The notes beneath the pieces were generated by a model. The model had not been told where the DNA came from, made no database searches, and saw nothing but the letters and a program-made list of their open reading frames with translations. 64,000 nt of DNA from assembly GCA_001800285.1 (NCBI GenBank), contig MGVC01000081.1, positions 1 through 64,000 on the forward strand, read 5' to 3'. Positions within the stretch are counted from its first letter, which is position 1; each line of letters opens with the position of its first letter. The translations under genes and the position numbers were made by a program. Positions 42,117 to 51,594 of the stretch are shown piece after piece. The stretch comes from Elusimicrobia bacterium RIFOXYA2_FULL_39_19. Its GTDB lineage: Bacteria; Elusimicrobiota; Endomicrobiia; CG1-02-37-114; XYA2-FULL-39-19.

Positions 42117-42923
42117 ATGAAAAAAATACGTGATACGGCTTTTAAAGCGGCGGAAGAAGCGGGAAAAATACTGCTTAAGTATTACAGGAAAGGTATTGAT
42201 ATAAACTACAAAGGTACAGGAAACCCTGTAACCACAGCTGATAAGGAATCAGAACAGCTGGTTATAAATTTAATACGCAAAAACTTTCCAACCCATGGCA
42301 TTATTTCTGAAGAGACAAATTATGCAAACCAAAATATCAAATCATTAGCTAAAAATTATACCTGGATTATTGACCCGCTTGACGGCACGGTAAACTACAT
42401 CCACGGGTTGAATATTTTTGCTGTTTCCATAGGAGTTGTTGACAGTAAGGGCGAATCATTGCTTGGTATAATCTATAACCCGGTTACAAAAGAAATGTAT
42501 TACGGTGAAAAAGGCAGAGGCTCTTATTTAAACGGTAAAAAACTGTCTGTTTCAAAACTCACAGCGCTTAATGAATCATTGTTTGTTACAGGGCTTCCTT
42601 ATTATGTGCGCAAAGATCCAGAACGCCTGCTAAGAAACCTGGTAAATTTTGTGGTAAAAACTGAAGGTATAAGGCGCCTTGGCTCTGCAGCCCTGGATAT
42701 GGCTTATACGGCAAAAGGTTCTTTTGAAGGTTTTTGGGAAGAAGGGCTGCACAGCTGGGACGTGGCAGCCGGTATTGTTATAGTTAATGAAGCCGGAGGG
42801 AAAGTAACAGATTATGAAGGTGGTAGTGATTATCTTTTCGGCAGAAAAATAGTAGTGACAAACAGCAAAATCCACAATCAGGTCCTTAAAGTGCTGAAAA
42901 AGGGCAACCGGCCTTCAAAATAA
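42117..42923 (+). CDS. suhB: Inositol monophosphatase-family phosphatase
   Basis: 268 aa. Metal-site motifs in order: TTADKESEQLV (about 40-50), ISEETNY (Glu, about 62-68), WIIDPLDGTVNYIHG (about 83-97) and SWDVAAGIVIVNEAGG (about 214-229). Dephosphorylates inositol phosphate, or a related sugar or nucleotide phosphate such as fructose-1,6-bisphosphate or PAP. It begins 8 bp after the flavoprotein gene. The name suhB is by family only. Confidence 0.85.
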   Translation: MKKIRDTAFKAAEEAGKILLKYYRKGIDINYKGTGNPVTTADKESEQLVINLIRKNFPTHGIISEETNYANQNIKSLAKNYTWIIDPLDGTVNYIHGLNIFAVSIGVVDSKGESLLGIIYNPVTKEMYYGEKGRGSYLNGKKLSVSKLTALNESLFVTGLPYYVRKDPERLLRNLVNFVVKTEGIRRLGSAALDMAYTAKGSFEGFWEEGLHSWDVAAGIVIVNEAGGKVTDYEGGSDYLFGRKIVVTNSKIHNQVLKVLKKGNRPSK

Positions 42924-42984
42924 TATTCCGAATCCTTTCAACCTAACAAACATCTAATTATAAACACATTAATTAGAAGCTCAC

Positions 42985-43674
42985 ATGACAGAAGAAATTA
43001 AATATCATAATTTTGGCCTGCAGTTATCGCCTTCTGATGAAGAACTGGTTTCTGACGCGCAAAACGGCGATAACAGTGCCTTTGAAAAACTGGTATTAAG
43101 ATACGAAAGCAGAATTTATAACCTGGTTTTGCATATGACGGGTGACCAGTCCCTTACAAGGGATATTCTGCAGGAAACCTTTTTAAGCTCTTTTCGCAAC
43201 CTTAAAAAATTCAAGGGCAATTCAAAATTTTCTACCTGGCTTTATAAAATTGCGGTAAACTATGTTTTAATACACAGGAGAAAAAAGAAAATATTAATTT
43301 CGCTTGATGATTATAAGCCCGGTTCAGAAGATGAACACCCGCACCAGATAGCAGACTGGGCAGATAGTCCGGCGGCTACCCTTGATAATTCTGAGTTGAA
43401 AACTAAACTTAACAACGCCATAGAAACTTTGCCGGAAGAATATAAATCTGTTTTGATTTTAAGCGATGTGGAAGGTTTATCTAACAAAGAAATTCAGGGT
43501 GTTTTAAAGCTTTCCCTGCCGGCTATAAAATCCCGGCTGCACAGGGCCCGGCTGATTTTAAGAGAAAAATTGTCAGAATATTTTATAAGTGATGTAAAAA
43601 ATAAAATACTAGAGCAGAAAACTCCGCTGTCCTTACTGCCTCCGGGTAAACCACAGCAGGAAAACGAAGGTTAA
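42985..43674 (+). CDS. ECF-type RNA polymerase sigma factor
   Basis: 229 aa. Region 2: FEKLVLRYESRIYNLVLHMT (about residues 33-52), then DILQETFLSSFRNL; region 4: LPEEYKSVLILSDVEGLSNK (about 150-169) and the helix-turn-helix LSLPAIKSRLHRARL. It directs transcription of an envelope or stress regulon. The N-terminal extension (about 30 residues) and C-terminal Pro-rich tail are longer than the minimum ECF. The anti-sigma gene follows 1 bp later. Confidence 0.88.
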   Translation: MTEEIKYHNFGLQLSPSDEELVSDAQNGDNSAFEKLVLRYESRIYNLVLHMTGDQSLTRDILQETFLSSFRNLKKFKGNSKFSTWLYKIAVNYVLIHRRKKKILISLDDYKPGSEDEHPHQIADWADSPAATLDNSELKTKLNNAIETLPEEYKSVLILSDVEGLSNKEIQGVLKLSLPAIKSRLHRARLILREKLSEYFISDVKNKILEQKTPLSLLPPGKPQQENEG

Positions 43675-43675
43675 T

Positions 43676-43951
43676 ATGGTGGAATGCAAAGAAATATTTG
43701 ATTTACTATCAGACCTCATTGAACATGAACTGGAGCATAACCAGGAAGATGAGATTCTGGCGCATCTGCTTGAATGTGAAAACTGTTTTCCTTATCTGCA
43801 CACATTCAGAAAAACGGTATGCCTGTGCAAAAGTATAGCGCCGGTAGAAGTACCGCAGGAGGTGCACCAGGAATTCTGGCAAATAATAAAAGTAGAAATA
43901 ACCAGCCTGCCTCAAAGCCCAGGGCTTAAAAAATCCCGCAAAAAAAGCTGA
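43676..43951 (+). CDS. zf-HC2 anti-sigma factor-like protein
   Basis: 91 aa. H-x3-C-x2-C zinc motif in HLLECENCFPYL (about residues 31-42), as in ZAS-type anti-sigma factors. There is no TM segment, so it is cytoplasmic and may sense redox or metal state directly through its Cys cluster. It begins 1 bp after the sigma factor gene, the standard pairing. Confidence 0.8.
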   Translation: MVECKEIFDLLSDLIEHELEHNQEDEILAHLLECENCFPYLHTFRKTVCLCKSIAPVEVPQEVHQEFWQIIKVEITSLPQSPGLKKSRKKS

Positions 43952-44089
43952 TAAAAACAGTTGTGACAGATCAAAGATAGTCTATAAAAGCACTGTTTAA
44001 AAAATCTACATTATTTTAAAAAGTTTGTATTTGATGAAACAATATTATAAAATTATAAGGCAATTAAATAATTGTAAAACGGGGGAAAA

Positions 44090-44410
44090 ATGAGTGAAGT
44101 AATTTTAACGGACCAGAATTTTCAGGCAGAAGTGCTTAATGCAAAAGGCGTAGTTTTAGTGGATTTTTGGGCAGAATGGTGCGGGCCCTGTAAAATGATG
44201 CTTCCTACAATTGCTGAAGTTGCAAAAGAATATGCCGGCAAAGCAAAGATTTGCAAATTAAATATTGATGAAAATCAGGATTCAGCTTCTCAGTATTCAG
44301 TTATGGCTATTCCTACAATTTTAATATTCAAAGACGGAAAGCCTATGGAACGCCTTGTAGGTGCTCAACCGAAAAAAACACTGGTTGAAATTTTAAACAG
44401 CATGCTGTAA
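44090..44410 (+). CDS. trxA: Thioredoxin
   Basis: 106 aa. FWAEWCGPCKMM active site (about residues 25-36) and cis-Pro at MAIPTILIFKDGK (about 72-84). Canonical cytoplasmic thioredoxin, GGGG upstream of ATG 44090. Third thioredoxin-fold protein in the window. Confidence 0.93.
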   Translation: MSEVILTDQNFQAEVLNAKGVVLVDFWAEWCGPCKMMLPTIAEVAKEYAGKAKICKLNIDENQDSASQYSVMAIPTILIFKDGKPMERLVGAQPKKTLVEILNSML

Positions 44411-44422
44411 AGGCAGAGAATT

Positions 44423-46165
44423 TCAAACGGGCAGGGTGAAAATAAACCTTGACCCTTTGTTTTCTTCGCTTTCTACCCAGATTATTCCGCCGTGAAGCTC
44501 TATAGCCATTTTGCAGAAAGTCAGTCCCAGTCCCGTGCCGGTGCGCAAATGGGCTCTTTTTCTTTCAATTTGCACAAACTTTTCAAATATTTTTGTACGG
44601 AACTCTTCCGGAATACCCATACCGTTATCTGCCACTTCTATTTGTACTTCCTTTTCATTCTTTTTTGAAGCCTTTAGCCAGATTTTGCCGTTTTCATTGG
44701 TATGATGCAGAGAATTGCAAAGCAGGTTATTCAGTACTCTGAAAATAAGGTTTGTATCCATGTTTATTTCCGGCAAAGTATCATCAATTTGAACAATAAA
44801 TTCCTTGTTTTCGGATTTTGCAGTAAAATCAAATGGTGCAGAAATTTTGCTTACCACTTCTTCTATAGGTGTCGGGTTTTGTTTCAGCTTTAGTTTTCCG
44901 TCTTCCATTTTTGATACGTCCAGCAGGTTCTGAATAAGTTCATACAGCGTGTCCGCAGATCTTTTGGTAATGGAAAATATTTCTTTCTGTTCATTAGCGT
45001 CCATATTGGCTGAAAGTAGAAAATCCAAACTGCCTATGATACCGCTTAACGGGCTTTTCATGTCATGCACAATCATAGATATCAGGTCCTGCCGCATGAT
45101 TTCTAATTCTTTGAGGGCAAAAGCCATTTTGCCGAAGGTTTTTGCCAGGTCTTCAATTTCATCACCGGATTCAATATCCAGCTCTATCTCATATTTTCCT
45201 TCAGATATCATTGTGGCAGCATTTCTTAACTGGTTTAGCGGGGTTAAAAGGGTCGTGGCAAATTTTAAACCTATGACCACAAAAAGCGTAGCAAATACCG
45301 TCAGCCAGAGAAGGGCTTGTTTAACCATTTTGTTTACGGGTTCTATAAGTTCATCATAAGGCAGGCTGGAAAAAACACCCCAGGAAACCCCTGGAATAGT
45401 ATAAAAAAAAGAAATGACGTTCTGTCCGTTCTCATCTTTGTATACAGTATAAGTGTTTTTTTCTTTTGCAAGAAAAGCATTTACTGAAGGAAGGCCTGTG
45501 TAATCAGTATGCGCTAAAACACGTTCATTTGCCGGGTGTGCAATCAGTAATCCTTTACTGTCAACAATAAATACGTAACCGTTTCTTCCTATCTGGGTAT
45601 TGGAAACAATATCCCAGACATTGTTGAGGTTCATTTTACACAGAATTACGCTATTTTTGTTTTCATCAGCACAGGAAATGATTATGTAAGGTATTTTATT
45701 GTCAGAAAAAGACAATGGGCTGACATATGAGCCATCTCTTATTGCGGCAGTAAACTCCTCCCTGACTGAGCGGTTGATGAATGTTTTTCCATATTCATAT
45801 TTTCCCGGTTGTTTAGCACGGTTGATTTTAAAGGTTTCCTTGCCTTGCCGGTTTAATGATGTGATTTCAATGATATTTTTATTTAATTCAAGCAGGTTTG
45901 AAAATATTTCTTTTGTTTGATTAGGTTTATTAAGGCGGGTGCTTCCAGATAATGAACTTTTTAGCAGGTCTTTGGTATTTTCAATATGGGAGTTAACACG
46001 GTCTCCAATACGCAATACAATTTCTTCCTGTTCTCTTTTTATGTAATCCCACAGAGTGTTGCGGCTGATAGTAACAATGAGGCTGCTTACGAATATAAGA
46101 GGAATTAAAACAGCGAGCGAAAAAAACAGTATGATTTTTACACGAAGGGATTTTTTAAAGTTCAT
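44423..46165 (-). CDS. Sensor histidine kinase (dCache-HAMP-HisKA-HATPase)
   Basis: 580 aa. TM1 at about residues 10-30; a periplasmic double-Cache domain (about 35-270) including IGRNGYVFIVDSKGLLIAHP, which suggests small-ligand sensing; TM2 at about 280-300; HAMP (TPLNQLRNAATMISEGKYE); phospho-His in SMIVHDMKSPLSG (about 368). ATPase motifs are N (NNLLCNSLHHT), G1 (VADNGMGIP) and G2 (GTGLGLTF). No response regulator is next to it, so it is an orphan here. Confidence 0.88.
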   Translation of the reverse strand: MNFKKSLRVKIILFFSLAVLIPLIFVSSLIVTISRNTLWDYIKREQEEIVLRIGDRVNSHIENTKDLLKSSLSGSTRLNKPNQTKEIFSNLLELNKNIIEITSLNRQGKETFKINRAKQPGKYEYGKTFINRSVREEFTAAIRDGSYVSPLSFSDNKIPYIIISCADENKNSVILCKMNLNNVWDIVSNTQIGRNGYVFIVDSKGLLIAHPANERVLAHTDYTGLPSVNAFLAKEKNTYTVYKDENGQNVISFFYTIPGVSWGVFSSLPYDELIEPVNKMVKQALLWLTVFATLFVVIGLKFATTLLTPLNQLRNAATMISEGKYEIELDIESGDEIEDLAKTFGKMAFALKELEIMRQDLISMIVHDMKSPLSGIIGSLDFLLSANMDANEQKEIFSITKRSADTLYELIQNLLDVSKMEDGKLKLKQNPTPIEEVVSKISAPFDFTAKSENKEFIVQIDDTLPEINMDTNLIFRVLNNLLCNSLHHTNENGKIWLKASKKNEKEVQIEVADNGMGIPEEFRTKIFEKFVQIERKRAHLRTGTGLGLTFCKMAIELHGGIIWVESEENKGSRFIFTLPV

Positions 46166-46195
46166 TAAACGGCTGTACTATTAAACTTGGTTTAA

Positions 46196-47572
46196 TTATT
46201 TTTTTTGGCTGTATTTGGGCAGATGTTTATCAATAAGATCATGCATTTCTTTATCTGAGATAGAGGTTATTCTTCCAGCTAAATACTGGTCATCTATCCA
46301 TTTTTTTATTTCTGAAAGAGCAGGTTCGTTTTTGTCTACGGTGGTACCCTTGGGAATATTGGTGTGATTGTTTATCCAGAAAGAAATACCTGAAAGCCCG
46401 GATTTATCAGTGATACCAATCTCAATCGGGCGGTTAAGAATCTTTTCTGTGTCAAAAATAGTATAGATTTCCTGGTTTTTCATCAGTCCGTCTGCGTGAA
46501 TACCGGCAAATGTTTTGTTGAAATTTTCTCCTACAAAAGGCTGGTTATGCGGAATTTTGTAGCCCATATTAGTTTCAAAATATTCAGCCATTTCAGTAAG
46601 TACAGTGGTGTCAATACCGTTATTGTCGCCCCGCAGGCCGATATATTCCATAATAAGCCCTTCTATGGGTGTATTTCCGGTTCGTTCACCGATGCCCAAG
46701 AAAGTTCCGTTTGCTGCGCTGCAGCCGTAAAGCCAGGCCGCAGTGGCATTGCTTACAGCTCTGTAGAAATCATTATGGCCGTGCCATTCAAGCCATTCTG
46801 ATGGTACTTCTGCCAGATGTGAAAGCCCATGTACTATACCGTGTACGCTTCTGGGTAGTGATGCGCCGGCGTGAATAACGCCAAGGCCCAATGTATCGCA
46901 GAGACGGATTTTGATTTTTGTTTTTGCCTGCTGGGCAAGTTTCATTAATTCTTCTGCAAAAGGAATAATAAAACCGTAGAAGTCAGCGCGGGTAACATCT
47001 TCAAAATGGCATCTGGGTGTTATGCCTAATTCCAGGGCGGCGTTGACTATTTTAAGATAGTCGTTCATGGCCTGTTTTCTGGTTTTTTTAAGTTTTAAGA
47101 AAATATGGTAGTCTGAACATGAAGTAAGAATGCCGGTTTCTTTTAAACCAAACTCTTTTACAAGTTTAAAATCGCTTTCAGTGGCTCTTATCCAGCCGGT
47201 CACTTCCGGAAATTCATAACCTTTTTCCAGGCATTTAGTTATGGCTTTTCTGTCTCTTTCGCTGTAAAGGAAAAATTCTGACTGGCGGATAATACCTTTT
47301 TTGCCTCCCAGCCGGTGAAGCATGGTGAAAAGATCTACAATGTGTTCTGTTTTAAAAGGCGCCATGCTCTGCTGACCGTCGCGGAAAGTGGTGTCGGTAA
47401 TCCATATTTCTTCCGGAGGGTCCATAGGCACTAAACGGTAATTGAAAGTAATTTTCGGGACTTCACCGTAGGTGAACATATCTCTATAAAGTTTAGGTTC
47501 TTCAACATCCTGAAGCTGGTAATAATATTCACTCTGCTCAAGGGTGTTTTTTCTTTTGTTGAATTTAATCAT
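46196..47572 (-). CDS. DRE-TIM synthase, isopropylmalate/(Re)-citrate synthase-like
   Basis: 458 aa. DRE-TIM metallolyase core: WITDTTFRDGQQS (about residues 57-69) supplies the Asp and catalytic Arg; metal His pair in LEWHGHNDFYRA (about 263-274); Asn-type ligand region NGTFLGIGERTGNTP (about 288-302). The long N-terminus with KLYRDMFTYGEVPKI and the C-terminal GITDKSGLSGISF are as I recall for the anaerobe group that includes (Re)-citrate synthase of Clostridium kluyveri, rather than LeuA. It condenses acetyl-CoA with a 2-oxoacid, either oxaloacetate or 2-oxoisovalerate. No leucine genes are nearby, which fits citrate synthesis. Confidence 0.7.
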   Translation of the reverse strand: MIKFNKRKNTLEQSEYYYQLQDVEEPKLYRDMFTYGEVPKITFNYRLVPMDPPEEIWITDTTFRDGQQSMAPFKTEHIVDLFTMLHRLGGKKGIIRQSEFFLYSERDRKAITKCLEKGYEFPEVTGWIRATESDFKLVKEFGLKETGILTSCSDYHIFLKLKKTRKQAMNDYLKIVNAALELGITPRCHFEDVTRADFYGFIIPFAEELMKLAQQAKTKIKIRLCDTLGLGVIHAGASLPRSVHGIVHGLSHLAEVPSEWLEWHGHNDFYRAVSNATAAWLYGCSAANGTFLGIGERTGNTPIEGLIMEYIGLRGDNNGIDTTVLTEMAEYFETNMGYKIPHNQPFVGENFNKTFAGIHADGLMKNQEIYTIFDTEKILNRPIEIGITDKSGLSGISFWINNHTNIPKGTTVDKNEPALSEIKKWIDDQYLAGRITSISDKEMHDLIDKHLPKYSQKK

Positions 47573-47709
47573 TTTATTTACCAGTTACTATCGGAAAATA
47601 CTGATAGTTCCTTCTGTTATTTTTTAATTAAAAAGGATACCATATTTTCATAAAAAATACAATTTATTTTTGAAAAGATATGATTATAAAGGTATTTAAA
47701 TTAGATGTG

Positions 47710-48741
47710 TTATATAAGGTCTTTTCTACGAACAATTATCAGAAAAGTTGCTTTTATGATACATACAACGGGGACAGCAAGGAACATCCCAATCACTCCT
47801 GCAACCTGAGCTCCGGCCATTATCGAAAATATTACAGTTACAGGGTGCAGGTTTACTCCATGGCTTAGTATGATAGGCTGGATAATATTGTTATCAATAA
47901 ACTGAACTATGGAAAACATGGCTATTATTTTTATCATAATGCTGATATTTTGGAATTTTATAAATCCTACTATCAAAGCAGGAACGGTTCCCGCAAAAGG
48001 CCCCAGGTAAGGTATCATGTTTGCCAGTCCTGCTATGATGCCTATTATCACCGCATAATCTACGCCTAATATCAGCAGGCCTATCATGGAAAGCACGCCC
48101 ACACAGGAAGATTCTATAAACTGGCCCCTGAAAAAGTTGCCCAGCACTTCGTCAATTTCACAAATGAGGCTTAAAATGGTTTCTGTATAACGGCTTGGTA
48201 TTTTTTGAAAAACAAAATCAATACCTGTTCTACCTTCCAGTAAAAAGAAAAAAGTTATAAAGGGAATAAGAACAAAAAGAGACAGCATGGAAAAGGCTTC
48301 TGCTAAATATTGGGGTATTTGCGCTGTTTTTTCATTTAAAAAAGATTCTGCGTTTTTTAGTGAATCATCAATAATGCCTTTTTGTTTTATTATGGGGTAT
48401 TTATTTTCAATGTTTAATTGCAGAGAATATATTGAACCTTTAATGTTTCTGGTATATTCGGGAATATTACTGCTTAAAACCGAAACTTCACGGAAAATCT
48501 GGGGAAGTAAAAGTACGGCACTTCCAAGAAAAACAATAAGAAAAACGGAGTAAAGAATTAAAACAGAAATTATTCTTTTCAATCCTTTTGTTTCAAGGAT
48601 GCCCAGTAATGGTGATAATAGATATGCTAAAACTGCAGAAATGACAAAAGGCATTAATATACTGCGTATAGAAAATAGCAACCAGATAGCTGCACAGATT
48701 ACTAATATTAACCCTATTATTTTGTATGTTTTATTACTCAT
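47710..48741 (-). CDS. AI-2E/PerM-family membrane permease
   Basis: About 343 aa from ATG 48741; a TTG start at 48765 overlapping the upstream gene is possible. Eight TM helices; family regions LMPFVISAVLAYLLSPLLG (about 30-48) and IPYLGPFAGTVPALIVGF (about 240-257). The family includes transporters of autoinducer-2 and Na+/H+ antiporters; the substrate is not predictable. It follows a cNMP-binding protein gene 7 bp downstream, likely the same operon. Confidence 0.83.
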   Translation of the reverse strand: MSNKTYKIIGLILVICAAIWLLFSIRSILMPFVISAVLAYLLSPLLGILETKGLKRIISVLILYSVFLIVFLGSAVLLLPQIFREVSVLSSNIPEYTRNIKGSIYSLQLNIENKYPIIKQKGIIDDSLKNAESFLNEKTAQIPQYLAEAFSMLSLFVLIPFITFFFLLEGRTGIDFVFQKIPSRYTETILSLICEIDEVLGNFFRGQFIESSCVGVLSMIGLLILGVDYAVIIGIIAGLANMIPYLGPFAGTVPALIVGFIKFQNISIMIKIIAMFSIVQFIDNNIIQPIILSHGVNLHPVTVIFSIMAGAQVAGVIGMFLAVPVVCIIKATFLIIVRRKDLI

Positions 48742-48748
48742 GTTTGTT

Positions 48749-49243
48749 TTAGAGTGTTTTTGCAAAAAACTCGCTGGTTTCTCTTAAGCGGGCGCTTAGC
48801 ACTTTAGCAAGATTAAAAATTACTTTTAAGCCAACACGCGGGTCTCTTTCCATAAACCAGTCAAATTTAACCTTATATATAAGGAATAATGTGGTTTCCT
48901 GGGTGGTTTTTGCCGTAGCGGAACGCGGTAGTTCTTCTAATAAAGCCATTTCTCCAAAAAAGCTTCCGGGCCCGAGTTTTGCAAGTATCTTTGAATCGTT
49001 TTCACCTGTGGCTTTATGGATAGCAACTTCTCCGGAGCTTACTATGAATAAGGCTTTGCCGACCTTGCCTTCTTCAAAAATAATTTCATCTGCTGCATAT
49101 TTTTTTGAATATATAATTCCGGTAATTTTCCCCAGCGCGCCTTTGTTCAAGCCTTCAAAAATAGGGATGTTCTGAAGAAATTTTACTTTTTCTTCAAATT
49201 CTTTGTCAAAAAACAGGTTTTTTAAAGTTGGTTTTATAGCCAT
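48749..49243 (-). CDS. Cyclic-nucleotide-binding-domain protein without output domain
   Basis: 164 aa. One cNMP-binding beta-barrel: VSSGEVAIHK (about 70-79), the phosphate-binding cassette GSFFGEMALLEELPRSATAK (about 95-114, with E and R of the PBC). No helix-turn-helix follows; a C-terminal helical tail (KVLSARLRETSEFF) ends it. Similar short proteins act by binding partners. It may gate the AI-2E-type permease encoded next, an inference from position. Confidence 0.8.
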   Translation of the reverse strand: MAIKPTLKNLFFDKEFEEKVKFLQNIPIFEGLNKGALGKITGIIYSKKYAADEIIFEEGKVGKALFIVSSGEVAIHKATGENDSKILAKLGPGSFFGEMALLEELPRSATAKTTQETTLFLIYKVKFDWFMERDPRVGLKVIFNLAKVLSARLRETSEFFAKTL

Positions 49244-49255
49244 AGGTTTTTATTA

Positions 49256-49290
49256 AGAGCAGGATGCCGGTTTTGCCGGCATCCTGCTCT
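49256..49290. terminator. Strong hairpin, probable bidirectional terminator
   Basis: AGAGCAGGATGCCGG (49256-49270) pairs perfectly with CCGGCATCCTGCTCT (49276-49290), 5-nt loop. It lies 10 bp after the end of the minus-strand sugar nucleotidyltransferase gene and before the cNMP-binding gene. Confidence 0.75.
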
Positions 49291-49299
49291 TTGTTTTCT

Positions 49300-50556
49300 T
49301 TATTCTTTTGAACTTATTTTATATGTTTTTTCAACTTTTGTAAGTTCGTATAGTTTCTTGTAAAGGGTTTTTTCTGCATCTGTAATTTTTACTTTTCTTC
49401 TGCCCATTACTTTTTCGGCAACTTCAATAGCTTTATCTGACATATATTCAACCATGCCTTTTGCTCCGCCCCATGAGAAAGATGGGATAAACTTAGGAGG
49501 TAAACCTTCGCCGTAAATGTTACACATAATGCCTACTACGGTGCCGGTGTTGAATGTGGTGCCGATGCCTGACTTTGAATGGTCACCCATGGTAAGGCCT
49601 ACAAACATAGATCCGCTGTCCATAAGTTTTCCTTCAACGTATACTTTTACATTTCCGTAGTTGTTTTTAAGGTCGCTGTTGTTTGTGCATGCGCCAAGAT
49701 TACACCAGCTTCCCAAATAGCCGTGGCCTAAGAACCCGTCATGCTGTTTATTGGAATAGCTTTGAATGATTGAATCTTCAACTTCTCCGCCAACTCTGCA
49801 TACTTCTCCAATTGTAGAGCCGGTACGGATTTTTGCGCCGATACGAATAATGGATTTTCTTCCGGTGAAGTGAGGTCCTTCAATTACTGCTCCCGGCTGA
49901 AGAACTGCATCTTCATCAATATAAATAGGACCGTCTTCTGCATTTAATACGCATCCCGGAAATACTGACGCACCTTTGGCAATAAAAATCTGCGAAGGAT
50001 TTAGAAGGTATGCGCCCTCATAAACCTTTCCTTCGATTTTTCCTTTGCCGCCGGTAAATGTATTGAAATCAGCAGTGAGCTGTTTTGGGTTATACTGGAA
50101 AACTTCCCAGGTATAATTAATCATTGAATAATCATTGGCTTCAACGGTTTTGATTTTAATTTTTTCAATCGGGTTTTCGCTTAGCAGAACCTCTGCGGTA
50201 ATCTTATCACAAGTGCCCTTATTGGTTCTGATGTAAACTATAGTTCCGTCTTTTGTGACCCCTGCTTCTTCAGTGCCGTCAAGAGGAATTTGTGAGTTAA
50301 GCAGTACTCTGCCGTTTATATATAGCGCGCCGTCAGTACATTCACATTTATTAACCGAATAATTCGGATATTTTTCTTTGGTTACGTCAGCCAGGTAGTC
50401 GCGACAGAGAAGCGATACTTTTGCATTCGGGTACTGGCGGACAACTTTATTTATAAGCAGGTCTATACCGCAGCGTATTTCAAAAGAAGGCCTTGTATAG
50501 ACTATAGGAAGCAATTTTGTGTAGCCTTTGTCTTCAAAGATACAAATATTTTTCAT
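49300..50556 (-). CDS. GlmU-like putative sugar nucleotidyltransferase
   Basis: 418 aa from ATG 50556, which has CGGAGAAATAAA upstream; an in-frame ATG at 50592 has none. N-terminal domain (ICIFEDKGYTKLLPIVYTRP) is the GLMU_N type seen in FCB and related lineages. The C-terminal half is a left-handed beta-helix of hexapeptide repeats (VFPGCVLNAEDGPIYI, VLQPGAVIEGP, KIRTGSTIGEVCRVGGEVE). The family combines pyrophosphorylase- and acetyltransferase-like parts and probably makes UDP-amino sugars. Co-oriented with nagB, 48 bp downstream of it. Confidence 0.8.
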   Translation of the reverse strand: MKNICIFEDKGYTKLLPIVYTRPSFEIRCGIDLLINKVVRQYPNAKVSLLCRDYLADVTKEKYPNYSVNKCECTDGALYINGRVLLNSQIPLDGTEEAGVTKDGTIVYIRTNKGTCDKITAEVLLSENPIEKIKIKTVEANDYSMINYTWEVFQYNPKQLTADFNTFTGGKGKIEGKVYEGAYLLNPSQIFIAKGASVFPGCVLNAEDGPIYIDEDAVLQPGAVIEGPHFTGRKSIIRIGAKIRTGSTIGEVCRVGGEVEDSIIQSYSNKQHDGFLGHGYLGSWCNLGACTNNSDLKNNYGNVKVYVEGKLMDSGSMFVGLTMGDHSKSGIGTTFNTGTVVGIMCNIYGEGLPPKFIPSFSWGGAKGMVEYMSDKAIEVAEKVMGRRKVKITDAEKTLYKKLYELTKVEKTYKISSKE

Positions 50557-50604
50557 TTTATTTCTCCGTTTTGTTGTTTTTAATTTAGGCAAAACTATTT
50601 TAAG

Positions 50605-51372
50605 TTACTTTATGTTAAATATTCTCGGTTCTTCAGGATATTCCCTGGAAAGTTTTCCGGCTGCAGGTTTGTCAATTATAATAGTCGCTTTCGGGTGCAT
50701 CTGGACTATTGTAGCTGGTACCATTGCAGTTACGGGCCCTTCAACTGTTTTTGCAATAGCGTCCGCTTTTGTTTCTTTGTTTGCCAGAAGAATAAGTTCT
50801 CTGGCATCCATTATTGTTCCAATTCCCATGGTAACGGCATACTTGGGAACTTCATCCATTGATTTAAAAAACCTGGCGTTGTCTTTCCTTGTTTGTTCAT
50901 CAAGAGTTTTCACTCTTGTCCTAGAGCCAAGAGAAGAGCCGGGTTCATTAAAAGCAATATGTCCGTTTCCGCCTATACCCAGCAGCTGCACATCTATACC
51001 GCCGTTTTTAATTATTTCATCTTCATACCATTTGCAGAATGCAGAAATATCTTTTGCAATACCGTTTGGAACGTGGATGTTTTCCTTTTTAATATTTACT
51101 GATTTAAAAAGATTTTCCCGCATAAAATAATAGTAACTCTGATCGTGAGAGGGGTCAATACCCACATATTCATCAAGATTAAAGGTTATTACCTTTGACC
51201 AGTCAAGACCTTCATCTTTATGAAGGTTTACTAATTCTTTGTAGGTTCCAAGCGGAGTGCTTCCGGTAGCAAGGCCGATAACCGGTTTTGATTTGGATTT
51301 AATAACATCTGCAATCTTTTTAGCAGCGAGTTTGCTTATTTCAGTGTAATCTTTTTTTACGATTACTTCCAT
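50605..51372 (-). CDS. nagB: Glucosamine-6-phosphate deaminase
   Basis: 255 aa, with AGGAGGCAAG before its ATG. Motifs: GLATGSTPLGTYKELV (about residues 33-48, phosphate loop), FNLDEYVGIDPSHDQSYYYF (about 64-83, catalytic Asp) and GIGGNGHIAFNEPGSSLGSR (about 132-151, catalytic His and Glu). Converts glucosamine-6-P to fructose-6-P plus ammonia. With the downstream GlmU-like gene it links amino-sugar breakdown and nucleotide-sugar synthesis. Confidence 0.93.
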   Translation of the reverse strand: MEVIVKKDYTEISKLAAKKIADVIKSKSKPVIGLATGSTPLGTYKELVNLHKDEGLDWSKVITFNLDEYVGIDPSHDQSYYYFMRENLFKSVNIKKENIHVPNGIAKDISAFCKWYEDEIIKNGGIDVQLLGIGGNGHIAFNEPGSSLGSRTRVKTLDEQTRKDNARFFKSMDEVPKYAVTMGIGTIMDARELILLANKETKADAIAKTVEGPVTAMVPATIVQMHPKATIIIDKPAAGKLSREYPEEPRIFNIK

Positions 51373-51546
51373 TTTATTTTCTTGCCTCCTTTCAAAAAGT
51401 TGCCTTGTTTCATCACTGCTAAAGTAATGTTATGAGAGAAAAATAGGTTTTAATAAGAAAAGTTAAATAATATTACATTAAATCAAAAAAAATGTCAAGT
51501 AAAGAAAAAAGTGCTAAAAATCACTAAAAAACTTTTTTTAATGCTA

Positions 51547-51575
51547 TTGACTAAATAAAAAAAAACAGTTATATT
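51547..51575 (+). promoter_or_regulatory. Sigma-70-type promoter
   Basis: TTGACT (51547-51552), exactly 17 bp, TATATT (51570-51575), 20 bp before the FecR-domain gene. Confidence 0.75.
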
Positions 51576-51594
51576 AAGGATAGAGGTGAGAAAA

